A stretch of 64,000 nucleotides of DNA. It comes from Polyangiaceae bacterium (lineage in GTDB: Bacteria > Myxococcota_A > Polyangia > Polyangiales > Polyangiaceae). Position 1 is the first letter of the stretch. Each line of letters opens with the position of its first letter. The position numbers were made by a program, and so were the translations under genes. Below the pieces are notes generated by a model, which saw only the letters and a program-made list of their open reading frames with translations, did no database searches and was not told the DNA's origin. Of the stretch, positions 17,205 through 25,977 are shown piece after piece. The stretch covers positions 1 to 64,000 of the forward strand of contig JAKLKA010000010.1 in assembly GCA_023150915.1 (NCBI GenBank), in the 5' to 3' direction.

Positions 17205-18086
17205 TCACATGCCGATGGCGGTGCGGAAGACCCACGCTTCGGCGCCCTTGGCGTCGTACTTGATGCGGTACCAGTCGCCGTCGCGCCCGGTGACCACGAC
17301 GCGCGTGCCGCGCATCAAACGCGCCACGATTTCGCCGTCCTTGGGCTGATCGCGCACGATCGCCACTTCCCACGTGACACTGGCTCGCCCGCTGGCGGTC
17401 GCCACTTCTTTCGGGCCCTTGTCCTCGGCAGGCTTCTGCCCCGGGGGCTTCAGCTCCACGATGGTGAAGACGGTGTACTTCGTGTGCTCGTGCTTGACGT
17501 CCGAGAGGGACAGCGTCTGAAACTCTTTCTTGGCGCACGCAATCAGCGCGTCGGCGGTGGCGTCGGGCAGGTTGGTGCTCTTGCCCTTCAGCACGTCGGT
17601 CGCCTTGCCGCTGTCGAAATCCAGCTCGATGCCCAGGGACAGCTTGCCCTGCACACCCTCTGCAGCGGGGCAGGTCGCGAGCGCCAAGACCTTCGGGCGC
17701 ATCAGACCGTCGACGGCAATTGCGTCGCACTTGTCGCGCCGCCCACCCTTGGCGTCGCGACAGCTGGTGACCTTGGCTTCCGAGACGTCGAGCCGATCGG
17801 AGGGCTCGGCGGCCGGAGCTGGCTCGCCGGCGGGCGCGACCTTCGCCGCAGGCGGCGGCGCGGCGCTGCCAGCCGGCGCCGCGGGCTTTGCCTCGTCGCC
17901 GCTGGCCGCGGCGGCGGGCTCGCTCTCGACCGGAGCGTTGGGCACCAACTTGATGCCCGCCAGGCGCGGCCACAAAACGCCGATGGCAAACCCCACCACG
18001 GCGATCGCCGCCACCCGCGAGAGGCGCGGTTGGTCGTCCCCGGGTTTCGGGATCCGCACGGTGAGGCCGCTCTTGTCCTGGGTCAT
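17205..18086 (-). CDS. Membrane-anchored protein with C-terminal SH3-like domain
   Basis: The 293-residue protein has a cytoplasmic stretch of about 25 residues and one membrane helix (RVAAIAVVGFAIGVLWPRL). A Pro/Ala-rich periplasmic spacer and a Cys-containing domain follow (KVTSCRDAKGGRRDKCDAIAVDG, ALIACAKKEFQTLSL). It ends in an SH3-like module (AIVRDQPKDGEIVARLMRGTRVVVTGRDGDWYRIKY, AWVFRTAIGM). Such SH3b modules usually bind cell-wall or peptide ligands. The ATG at 18086 is preferred over 18125 because it directly precedes a typical short N-terminal tail. Target and function are not known. Confidence 0.75.
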   Translation of the reverse strand: MTQDKSGLTVRIPKPGDDQPRLSRVAAIAVVGFAIGVLWPRLAGIKLVPNAPVESEPAAAASGDEAKPAAPAGSAAPPPAAKVAPAGEPAPAAEPSDRLDVSEAKVTSCRDAKGGRRDKCDAIAVDGLMRPKVLALATCPAAEGVQGKLSLGIELDFDSGKATDVLKGKSTNLPDATADALIACAKKEFQTLSLSDVKHEHTKYTVFTIVELKPPGQKPAEDKGPKEVATASGRASVTWEVAIVRDQPKDGEIVARLMRGTRVVVTGRDGDWYRIKYDAKGAEAWVFRTAIGM

Positions 18087-18247
18087 CGCTTTCGGACGGC
18101 CGGGCCGCTGCCGGACGCTGCCCACCCCCTTAGCACGCGAGCGCCCGGACGGAAAAATGCCTGGTTGGGCCGGATCTGGCAGGGTTTCTGCGAGGCCCTT
18201 CCAAGAGGCCCGACCCTGGCAGAGGATAGCGCTCGCCCCCGGCCCCC

Positions 18248-19972
18248 ATGAAAGCCTGCCCGCAGTGCAAGCTGAAGTACCCGACCGACAAGACCACGTG
18301 TTTCGTGGACGGCGCGGTGCTGGTCGAGATCCAGGATCCGCGCATCGGAACGACGGTTGCCGGGCGATACGTGCTCGAAGACGTGATCGGCGAGGGCGGG
18401 ATGGCCACCGTCTACCGGGCCAAGCATCGGGTGAGCGATCGCCACGTGGCGATCAAGATCATGAACCCGGCGCTCGCCAAGAACTCGGTCATCCAAGAGC
18501 GCTTCCGGCGCGAAGCCAAGGCCGCCCAGAAGATCGCTCACCCCAACATCATCGAGATCCTGGAGCAGGGCGAGACCGGCGACGGCAGCTTGTACCTGGT
18601 GATGGAGCTGCTGGAGGGCGAGACCCTGGCCGACGTGATCGAGCACGGCAAGGTGCCGGTCGAGCGCACGCTGCGCATCTTGATCCAGGTGGCCCGCGCC
18701 CTGGCCCGCGCCCACGATCTCGAGGTCATTCACCGTGACCTGAAGCCCGAGAACATCTTCTTGGCGCGGGTGCCGGACGGCTCCGAGGTCGTGAAGTTGC
18801 TCGACTTCGGCATCGCCCGCTCGATGCAAGACGTCCGGCTGACCGGCTCGGGCGAGGTCTTCGGCACGCCCCAATACATGGCGCCGGAGCGCATCACCTC
18901 GACGGAGGCTGGGCCGGCTGCCGACCTGTACGCGCTGGGGATCATGGCTTTCGAGATGTTCGTGGGGCGCCTGCCTTTCCAGGCCCACGACGTCGCGACC
19001 TGGTTCCTGAAGCACATGAAAGAGGCGCCGCCGTCGATGCGGCAGTTCGACCCCAGCTTGCCGGAAGAGCTGGACGAGCTGGTGCACGAGCTGCTCGCCA
19101 AAGACCCGTCGGACCGACCGGTGGACGCCCACAAGGTGCACAACGACCTCGGGGCCATCGCCGCCGCCCTGGGGGTGCAGGCACCGGTCGAGGCATCGGA
19201 CGACGTGGTCAGCTCCCACGTTCCATCGACCTCGGAGCGCACCGCCGTCGACCGCTGGAAGCGCCGGCTCGAGGTGTTCGAGCTGATGCTGATGCGCGCC
19301 TACCCCCAGAATCGGCCGCCCGACATGGTGCAGATGCTGTCCCAGATCAAGTCCAAGCTGGGTGAGCTCGCCGAGGTCGGGGCCTCGAGCTCGGAGGTGC
19401 AGCTTCAGCTCGAGGCCGCCGAGGCCCGCGGTCGCGAAGGCCGCCAGCGGCTGGGGCACGCGGTTCACGCCCTGGGTGTCGACGCCAGCCGCGCGCGCGA
19501 AGACGCCAAGGCCGCCGACTCGACCATCGCCGTTCAGACCGCCGAGGTCTCGCGCTTCACAGAGGACTTCCTGGCAGCGCACGAGAAGGTCGTCTACTGG
19601 GAGGGCCGCTCGGGGTTCATGGAGCCCTACGCGCAGCTGTCCTCGGCCTATCGCGTGCTGGCCGACCTGGTAGATGCCTGGCTCGCCGCCAAGCGCACGC
19701 TGCAGCAGGCCACGCAGACCGCCGAGGCGAAGCGCGCCGAGGTCAGCGACCTCGAGTTCCAGATCCAGACCTTGCGCGGCGCGCTGGCCACCAAGGAAGA
19801 GAGCATCGAGAAAGAGGTCGCCGAGGGCAACCGTCAGCTTCGCGAGCTGGGCGAGCGGGCAGATGGCATCGAGACCGAGTTGCTCGAGCTGGCGACGCGC
19901 TTCTGCTCCCCGCTGAGGGCCCGACCCGAGCTGGGGGCGCTGTTCACGAAGCTCGAGAACGTGGCCGCTTGA
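18248..19972 (+). CDS. Ser/Thr protein kinase with N-terminal zinc-ribbon-like motif and C-terminal coiled coil
   Basis: The 574-residue protein opens with MKACPQCKLKYPTDKTTCFVDG, where C4, C7 and C18 form a partial zinc-ribbon. The kinase domain spans about residues 40-310: Gly loop GEGGMATVY, VAIK with K70, HRDLKPEN with D164, DFG at 186-188, and GTPQYMAPE. All catalytic residues are present. After residue 330 the sequence is Glu/Ala/Lys-rich and heptad-like (RLEVFELMLMRAYP, LQLEAAEARGREGRQRL, AKRAEVSDLEFQIQTLRGAL), a long coiled coil suited to dimerisation or partner binding. No transmembrane segment is seen. Its last 29 nt overlap the convergent Dam gene. Confidence 0.92.
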   Translation: MKACPQCKLKYPTDKTTCFVDGAVLVEIQDPRIGTTVAGRYVLEDVIGEGGMATVYRAKHRVSDRHVAIKIMNPALAKNSVIQERFRREAKAAQKIAHPNIIEILEQGETGDGSLYLVMELLEGETLADVIEHGKVPVERTLRILIQVARALARAHDLEVIHRDLKPENIFLARVPDGSEVVKLLDFGIARSMQDVRLTGSGEVFGTPQYMAPERITSTEAGPAADLYALGIMAFEMFVGRLPFQAHDVATWFLKHMKEAPPSMRQFDPSLPEELDELVHELLAKDPSDRPVDAHKVHNDLGAIAAALGVQAPVEASDDVVSSHVPSTSERTAVDRWKRRLEVFELMLMRAYPQNRPPDMVQMLSQIKSKLGELAEVGASSSEVQLQLEAAEARGREGRQRLGHAVHALGVDASRAREDAKAADSTIAVQTAEVSRFTEDFLAAHEKVVYWEGRSGFMEPYAQLSSAYRVLADLVDAWLAAKRTLQQATQTAEAKRAEVSDLEFQIQTLRGALATKEESIEKEVAEGNRQLRELGERADGIETELLELATRFCSPLRARPELGALFTKLENVAA

Positions 19973-20792
19973 GCCGTTCTGCGACCACCAGAAGCTCGTC
20001 GATCGGACCACGCGCGGTGGGGCGCGAGTTGATGGCGCGCGACACTTGCACCTTCTTGGCGCGAAACCCCCGGTAGAGCGCCCGAGTCTCGGGCGTGTCC
20101 GAGTTGGAAAGCACGGCGGCCACCCGCCGGCGCTCGAGCTCGGCGAACGCTCGCGCCAGGCGCTCGTGCTCGCTGGGCCCGAAGGGGTGACGCGCATAGG
20201 CGGTGAAGTTCGCGGTCTTCGACAGCGGCACGTAGGGCGGGTCCAGATACACCGCGTCGCCGGGGCGCGCGCGCGCACACACCTCTTCGAAGTCTGCCTC
20301 GACGATCTCGACGCCTTCCAGCACCCGGGCAGCGGCGCGCAGGTTCTCGGCGTCGCAGATGTTCGGCTTCTTGTAGCGACCGAACGGCACGTTGAACTGC
20401 CCCGAGCGGTTCACGCGGTAAAGGCCGTTGTAGCCCGTCTTGTTCAGGTAGATCACCCGCGCCGCCCGCTGAGCGACGCGCCGGGGGGAAAGCCCTCGAA
20501 TTCGGTAGTACTCGGCCTCGGAGTGGCGCATCTGCAAAAGCTCGTCGATCACCGCTTCGGCGTCGGCCTGCAGCGCGCGATACACGGCCACCAGATCGGG
20601 ATTGCGGTCCGCGAGCACCGCCCGCTGAAACCGCCCCTCGGCGGCCAAGGCGAAGAACACCGCCGCGCCCCCCACGAAGGGTTCGAAGAAGGTCTCGATG
20701 CGCGCCGGCAAGCGCTCGAGGATCTGGGGCAAGAGCTGGGTCTTGCCCCCGGCCCACTTGAGCACGGGACGAGCCGGGACGAGGCACGTCAT
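19944..20792 (-). CDS. dam: DNA adenine N6-methyltransferase, Dam family (D12 class)
   Basis: The 282-residue protein carries the D12-class methyltransferase motifs: the S-adenosylmethionine motif VLKWAGGKTQLLPQIL near the N terminus (residues about 9-24), FFEPFVGGAAVFFAL, VLADRNPDLVAVYRAL, LNKTGYNGLYRVNRSGQFNVPFGRYKKP, and the catalytic DPPY in VYLDPPYVPLSKTANFTAY. The length is near that of E. coli Dam (278). The target sequence is not known from this alone, and no restriction enzyme gene is adjacent, so it looks like an orphan methylase. Its ATG overlaps the stop of the large upstream sigma-54 regulator (ATGA), so translation is likely coupled. The 3' end overlaps the convergent kinase gene by 29 nt. 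Confidence 0.92.
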   Translation of the reverse strand: MTCLVPARPVLKWAGGKTQLLPQILERLPARIETFFEPFVGGAAVFFALAAEGRFQRAVLADRNPDLVAVYRALQADAEAVIDELLQMRHSEAEYYRIRGLSPRRVAQRAARVIYLNKTGYNGLYRVNRSGQFNVPFGRYKKPNICDAENLRAAARVLEGVEIVEADFEEVCARARPGDAVYLDPPYVPLSKTANFTAYARHPFGPSEHERLARAFAELERRRVAAVLSNSDTPETRALYRGFRAKKVQVSRAINSRPTARGPIDELLVVAERLKRPRSRAS

Positions 20793-23700
20793 CGCGGCCT
20801 GACTAGTCCTGCCGGCGTCCGCCGTCCAGGTTTCGAAGCCTGGCCAACACCCAAGCGTTTCATCATCTTCTGCAAACCAAAGCGCGAAAGCCCCAGCAGC
20901 TCGGCGGCACGCGTCTGGTTGCCGGCGGTCTTCGCCAGTGCCTTTTCGACCAGCGCGTGCTCGAGCTCGTCGACGCGAGCGCGCAGATCCAGCTCGTTCT
21001 CCGAGCGCACCCGACCGGCCCCCCCCGCCGCCACGTCGGGCGAAAGATGGCCCGGCTCGATCACCTCGTCCGCGAGCACCAGCGCTCGGCGGATCTCGTT
21101 CTCGAGCTGCCGGATGTTCCCAGGCCAAGAGAACGCGGTCAGGCGGTCGATGGCTTCGCGACTGATGCGCACCGACCTGCCGCCGGCGTGCTTGCCCAAG
21201 AAGTGGCGCACCAAGAGCGGAATGTCACCGCGGCGCTGCCTGAGACTGGGCACCTCGAGGCGGATGACGTTGAGCCGATAGAGCAGGTCTTGCCGGAACT
21301 GACCGGCGGCGACTCGCTCTTCCAGATCGCGGTGCGTGGCGCCGATGACCCGCACGTCCACTCGGCGGGGACGCTCGGACCCGAGCGCGTGCACCTCGCC
21401 GTCTTCGAGCACGCGCAGCAGCTTGGTCTGCATGCCCAGGCTCATCTCGGCGATCTCGTCCAAGAAGAGCGTTCCCCCATCGGCGACCTCGAACAACCCG
21501 GCACGCGCCCGCGACGCGCCGGTGAACGCCCCGCGCACGTGACCGAACAGGGTGGATTCGAGCAGAGGTTCGGGAATGGCCCCGCAGTTCTCGCTGACGA
21601 AGCGCTGGCGCGCGCGCGCGCTGTGCTCGTGGATGGCGCGCGCCACCAGCTCTTTTCCACTGCCGCTCTCGCCCGCGATCAAGACCGGGACGTCCGAGAG
21701 GCTGACGCGATCGAGCGTGCGCAGAAGGCTCCGCAGCACGTCGCTTTCGCCGACGATCTGGGCGTATTCGAAGCGTGTGTCCCGGGCGCGAGCTCGCGCG
21801 AGCTCGTGCTCGGCAACGTCGAGCGCGGCCTCGCGCGCTGCCAGCTCTTCGGCCAGGCGCCCCTCGGCGCGGTTCGCGCGCCGAGCCGCGCGCCTCAAGA
21901 GGACCCGATCGCGTGCGTCGGCGATGGCGACCGCCGCGAGCGCGCCCAAGAGCCGGACCCAAGCCAGCTCGGCGGGGCCAAAGGCACCGCGTCGCATGCG
22001 GTCGTCGAGGTAGACCACACCCAGGGCTTCACCATGGGCGAGCAGCGGCACCGCCAGAACGCTCCGCAGCTTGAGCGCGTGGACGCTCTGGTGAAGCTCC
22101 GGCAGCTCTCCCGCCGCGTCGACGGCCACCACCGGCTCTGCGAGCGCCAGAGCACGCTCTGCCAGGGTGTTCGAGAGCGCGAGCTGATCGGCAGACAGAT
22201 CGCGCTTGGCCAGGTTCCTGGCGGCCCGAGGCACCAGCTTGCCCCCGGGGGCCCGCAAGAGCAGAAGCCCGCGTTCCACGCCGGTCCAGGTGATCAACGC
22301 ATCGAGCACTTGTTCCAGCAGCGGCCGCAACCGGTCGCGGCGACCAAGGGCGTAGACCAGCGATTCGACGTCCGTCACCTGCTCGGACGAGACGCGGTTG
22401 TCGGACGGGAGCGCGAGCTGATCGAGCCACGGCAGGGCGCGCACGGCTTGGCTCAACTCGGGCGGGGCATGTTCCGAGAGCTCGGCGGCGGCGGTCTTCG
22501 CGATGGCAGCGAACCGGCGCGCCCGCTCGCCGTCACCCATGCGCTCGGCCAGGCGTGCGGCAGCGGCAAACGCCGGCCCGCGCACGCTGGTGGGCACCTG
22601 CAACGGGGCAAGGGCCGCAAGCTCGACCAAGATGGCGTCTGCACGCGTCGGTACAGCCGAACGTGCTGCCTGCCAGGCGCGGGCGCCCCACCACTCCACG
22701 CGCGCGTCGATCGCGACCTCGGGGCCTCTGCTCGCCGCGTCCAGCTCCGCCAGATCGACCGGGCGGCCCCGGATCAGGCGCCGCGCCTCGGCGCGCAGGC
22801 GGTCGTCTGGCTCCGAGACCAGTGACAGCGCCCGGTCGGCGTGTTCTGCACCGTCGAGCGACGAGAGGGGCAGCACGTCGGCCAGCGCCAGGTGCACGTA
22901 CGCCGCACACCGCGAGTCGTCGGCAGCTCGAGCTCGAGCAAGCGCATCGTGGGCAGCGTCGGAGGTCTCGGCGACGGCCCCCGCCGCAGAATACGCCGCC
23001 GTGCGGGCCAGCGCGGCCCGCGCCGCGTCCCCGGGCCGCCCGAGATGCTCGAACAAGAGCACCGCGCGCCGCGCGGCCTCGAGCGCTTCGGCGAGTCGGC
23101 CCACGTCGGTCGCAGCCGCCGCGAGCCCGGTGGAATAGGTCGCTTCTTCCAGCACGGCCCCGGCGCGTGTCGCCAGCTCGGTGGCGCGACGGAAGCACGC
23201 GAGCGCGGCCTCGGCCTGCCCGGCCGCGTGGTGGGCGCCGCCGCGAGTCGCCTCGAGACGCGCCCGTTCTTCCGCATCCACCGCGAGAGACAGCCCCTGA
23301 TCCACCAGCCCCAGCGCATCGGCCCGCCGCCCTTCGCCGAGCGCAAGGAGGGCCCGGACCTCGATGGCGGCCACGGTCTCGCTGGCGTCGCCCAAGAGGG
23401 CACGGCACCGCGCCACGTCTCCCCCGTCCAGTGCCAGCCGAGCAAGAATGGCGCGGGCGCGCTCGGCGGGCCCGTCCAGGCTGGCCCCTGCCAGCTGGGT
23501 CGCGCCCTCGACGTCCCCCGAGCGCCGTGCGACCTCGGCAGCCTCGACCCGCGCCTCGGGAGTGCCCGCCTGCCGCAAGATCGACAGCGCGCGACCAAGC
23601 TCGCCGCGCAAGCAAAGCGCGTGACCGAGCGCGACACTCAGCGGCGGGTGCGGGGCATCCAGCACCACGCGTTCTGCAGCGTCGAGAAGCGGCGCGTCGG

Positions 23701-24943
23701 CCGCCCCTCGTCCCAGCGCGAGGGCGATCTCGATCACGCCGGTGGGCAACGTGGTCGCGGTGCGCGCACCGCTCTCCAATGCTCCGAAGGTGAAAGCCTG
23801 AAGCTCGGCGCCGGAGCACAGCGCGAGCGCCCGGCCCACGAGCTCGGCGTCCCCAGCAGCGCCGAGGGCGGGCCAGCGCGACGCGGCCGGGCCCACCCAT
23901 CGGACGAGCAACCGCGCTCGGCCGAACGCATCGAGATCGGCGAAGCGCACGGGCGCGCCGCCCGCCTTCGCACCGCGCAGGGTCGCCAGCTTCCGAGTGA
24001 GCGCGATGGCACGCTCGAGCCACTGGGCCGGAACCCCGGCGACGTCGACGTGCACCGTCTGGCTGCAGGCGCTGGCGGCGATCTCTCGCCGGCGAAGGGC
24101 CAGATAGGCGCGCTCTACGGCGCGCTGTCGCCGCAGCACGGCTTCGTCCGGCGGTTCTTCGCGGCCAAGCGCGAGCAGCGCGCGCCTTCTGACCCACGCT
24201 GCGCTGGGGCGGGCGCCAGCCGCCGGGGACAGCAGGGCAGCGACGATCGCAGCGACCGGCGCGGGGAGGAGGGCGCTCCGAGCTGCGCCTGCGGGCTCGG
24301 CCGCGCGCGCGACCTCGGCGCTGGCGATCTCGGCCAGGGTGACCCCGAGCGCGAACAAGTCTCGAGCTCGCGCGTCACCCAGCGCGCTGCCCGCGCCGAG
24401 CTCGGGCGGCAGATAGCGAGGGGTGGCGCCCCGCGGCACGTCTTCGTCGCTCGACGCAGCAAGGCCCAGATCCACGAGCCGAGCGGCGCCGCGCGCAAGC
24501 ACCACGTTGGCCGGCTTGACGTCGCCGTGCGCCAGCCCCGACTGGTGCAGATCGTCGAGCGCTTCGCCGACGTCGCGCGCCACCGCGAGCGCGATGGCGA
24601 CGCGTTCGGCCTCGCGCAACGCCTTCGGCTCGATCGCGCGCCCGGGTGCGCGTTCGAGCGCAAGCCAGGCGTGGCCCACCCGGTCGGCAAGCTCGGGCAG
24701 CCCCCTCGGGACCCGGCCGACGTCGACCAGGCCCGGGAGCACGCGCGAGCTGGCGAAGAGCAGGCGCTCGGCCTCGAGCCACAGCTCGTGGTCCTGGGCG
24801 CGCGCGCTGACCTTGATCGCCAGCGGCCGGCCGCTCGGGTCGCGGGCCGCCCAGACGCTGGCTCGAGCGCCTTCGCCCAGGGGCCCCTCGAGAACGTACG
24901 GGAGCTCCCCGGGCGCCAACTTCGATGACACCCGAGATGGCAT
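20789..24943 (-). CDS. Kinase-like / helical repeat / GAF / sigma-54 activator fusion regulator
   Basis: A 1384-residue multidomain regulator. Residues about 15-270 are kinase-like but degenerate: HGDVKPAN (H139, G140, D141) replaces HRD, and DLG replaces DFG. Residues about 290-840 are Ala/Arg/Glu-rich helical repeats of TPR type. A GAF domain lies at about 865-1005 (GVERGLLLL to [19 protein letters not shown]). The AAA+ sigma-54 interaction domain follows, with Walker A GESGSGKE (about 1090), the GAFTGA loop (about 1138) that contacts sigma-54, and Walker [10 protein letters not shown] Fis-type helix-turn-helix ends the protein ([23 protein letters not shown]). It should activate sigma-54 promoters in response to a kinase-domain or GAF signal. 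The dam gene overlaps its stop by 4 nt. No TGGCAC-N5-TTGCW sequence is visible next to it. Confidence 0.92.
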   Translation of the reverse strand: MPSRVSSKLAPGELPYVLEGPLGEGARASVWAARDPSGRPLAIKVSARAQDHELWLEAERLLFASSRVLPGLVDVGRVPRGLPELADRVGHAWLALERAPGRAIEPKALREAERVAIALAVARDVGEALDDLHQSGLAHGDVKPANVVLARGAARLVDLGLAASSDEDVPRGATPRYLPPELGAGSALGDARARDLFALGVTLAEIASAEVARAAEPAGAARSALLPAPVAAIVAALLSPAAGARPSAAWVRRRALLALGREEPPDEAVLRRQRAVERAYLALRRREIAASACSQTVHVDVAGVPAQWLERAIALTRKLATLRGAKAGGAPVRFADLDAFGRARLLVRWVGPAASRWPALGAAGDAELVGRALALCSGAELQAFTFGALESGARTATTLPTGVIEIALALGRGAADAPLLDAAERVVLDAPHPPLSVALGHALCLRGELGRALSILRQAGTPEARVEAAEVARRSGDVEGATQLAGASLDGPAERARAILARLALDGGDVARCRALLGDASETVAAIEVRALLALGEGRRADALGLVDQGLSLAVDAEERARLEATRGGAHHAAGQAEAALACFRRATELATRAGAVLEEATYSTGLAAAATDVGRLAEALEAARRAVLLFEHLGRPGDAARAALARTAAYSAAGAVAETSDAAHDALARARAADDSRCAAYVHLALADVLPLSSLDGAEHADRALSLVSEPDDRLRAEARRLIRGRPVDLAELDAASRGPEVAIDARVEWWGARAWQAARSAVPTRADAILVELAALAPLQVPTSVRGPAFAAAARLAERMGDGERARRFAAIAKTAAAELSEHAPPELSQAVRALPWLDQLALPSDNRVSSEQVTDVESLVYALGRRDRLRPLLEQVLDALITWTGVERGLLLLRAPGGKLVPRAARNLAKRDLSADQLALSNTLAERALALAEPVVAVDAAGELPELHQSVHALKLRSVLAVPLLAHGEALGVVYLDDRMRRGAFGPAELAWVRLLGALAAVAIADARDRVLLRRAARRANRAEGRLAEELAAREAALDVAEHELARARARDTRFEYAQIVGESDVLRSLLRTLDRVSLSDVPVLIAGESGSGKELVARAIHEHSARARQRFVSENCGAIPEPLLESTLFGHVRGAFTGASRARAGLFEVADGGTLFLDEIAEMSLGMQTKLLRVLEDGEVHALGSERPRRVDVRVIGATHRDLEERVAAGQFRQDLLYRLNVIRLEVPSLRQRRGDIPLLVRHFLGKHAGGRSVRISREAIDRLTAFSWPGNIRQLENEIRRALVLADEVIEPGHLSPDVAAGGAGRVRSENELDLRARVDELEHALVEKALAKTAGNQTRAAELLGLSRFGLQKMMKRLGVGQASKPGRRTPAGLVRPR

Positions 24944-25113
24944 GTGGAACCTGAGAAATCAGGGTGATTCCAGGCTACAGCCAACTGAGTGTGCGGTCCA
25001 GCACCGGCCGAATCCCGGGGCAGACCTGCGCGTCGGGGCGTGACGCGCCTGTGGCGGCGATCGTACCCTCTGAGGCACGTTCGAGCCCCCCGCGGGGCCG
25101 GCGCCGAACCGCC

Positions 25114-25977
25114 ATGCGAGACGTCACCCGAGCGCTGCTCCACGTGCTGACCAGCGGTCGACGTGGCGCGCTGGCCACGGTCGTGCGGGTGTCGGGCTCG
25201 GTTCCGCAGCAGCCCGGCGCGCGGCTCTTGCTCGCGCCCGATGGCGCGACCACCGGCACGGTGGGGGGTGGCGCCGTCGAGCGCGCCGTGCTCGACGCCC
25301 TGGGGCAATGTCGGCAGCACGGTCGCCCCGAGCTGGTGGTCTACGACCTCGCCCGCGACCTGGGAATGTGCTGTGGGGGCCGGATGGAGATCTTCGTCGA
25401 GCCTGTCGAAGCCGAGCAGCGCCTGCTCGTCTTCGGCGCGGGGCACGTGGCCAAGCCGACCGCCGAGCTCGCTCGACGCGTGGGCTTCGCCGTGAGCGTG
25501 GTCGATGATCGCGAAGAGCTGGCCAACCGAGAGCGGTTCCCCGACTGCGAGCTGGTGCTCGCCGAGCCGCGAGAGGCCGCCGCCCGCATCGCACCGCGAG
25601 CAGAAGATTGGGTGTTGATCGTCACCTACGATCACCGGCTGGACGAGGAAGCCCTCGACACCTTCGCTCGCCTTCCCCACCGCTACCTGGGCCTGATCGG
25701 CAGCCGTCGCAAGGTGCTGCGCATCTTGCAGCGCATCGCCAGCCGGGGCGACCTGCCGCCGCTGGACCGAGTGTTTGCGCCGGTAGGGCTCGACATTGGC
25801 GCGGTCTCGCCGGAAGAGATCGCGGTGAGCATCGTGGCCGAGCTGGTGGCGATTCGGCACGGAAAGGCGGCCAGGCACCTGCGCGCGCTGGACGACCCGC
25901 GCGTGGCCCGGGTGCTCTCGGGCGAGCTCTCGCCCGAGGCCGCCGCACTGATGGTCGACCCGGTGGAGCAAGGATGA
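25114..25977 (+). CDS. xdhC: XdhC/CoxI family molybdenum-cofactor insertion protein
   Basis: The 287-residue protein has the N-terminal XdhC_CoxI segment (ATVVRVSGSVPQQPGARLLL, GTVGGGAVERAVL, CCGGRMEIFVEP with the paired Cys). A C-terminal Rossmann domain follows (LLVFGAGHVAKPTAELARRVGFAVSVVDDREELAN, VLIVTYDHRLDEEAL, RYLGLIGSRRK, PVGLDIGAVSPEEIAVSIVAELVA). XdhC proteins bind the molybdenum cofactor and promote its sulfuration and insertion into xanthine dehydrogenase, matching the xdhAB genes 2.2 kb downstream. The ATG at 25114 is used; the frame is open upstream, but that part has no resemblance to the family. The stop overlaps the next start (ATGA). It is divergent from the large sigma-54 regulator, with 170 bp between. 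Confidence 0.92.
   Translation: MRDVTRALLHVLTSGRRGALATVVRVSGSVPQQPGARLLLAPDGATTGTVGGGAVERAVLDALGQCRQHGRPELVVYDLARDLGMCCGGRMEIFVEPVEAEQRLLVFGAGHVAKPTAELARRVGFAVSVVDDREELANRERFPDCELVLAEPREAAARIAPRAEDWVLIVTYDHRLDEEALDTFARLPHRYLGLIGSRRKVLRILQRIASRGDLPPLDRVFAPVGLDIGAVSPEEIAVSIVAELVAIRHGKAARHLRALDDPRVARVLSGELSPEAAALMVDPVEQG

Noticed and set aside
20789-20792. Frameshift between the regulator and dam
   Set aside because: The overlap is a clean ATGA stop-start junction and both proteins are complete.
24926-24960. Sigma-54 promoter near the large regulator
   Set aside because: tggcatgtggaacctg looks like a -24 element, but no TTGCW follows at the right spacing and it overlaps the start codon of the minus-strand gene.
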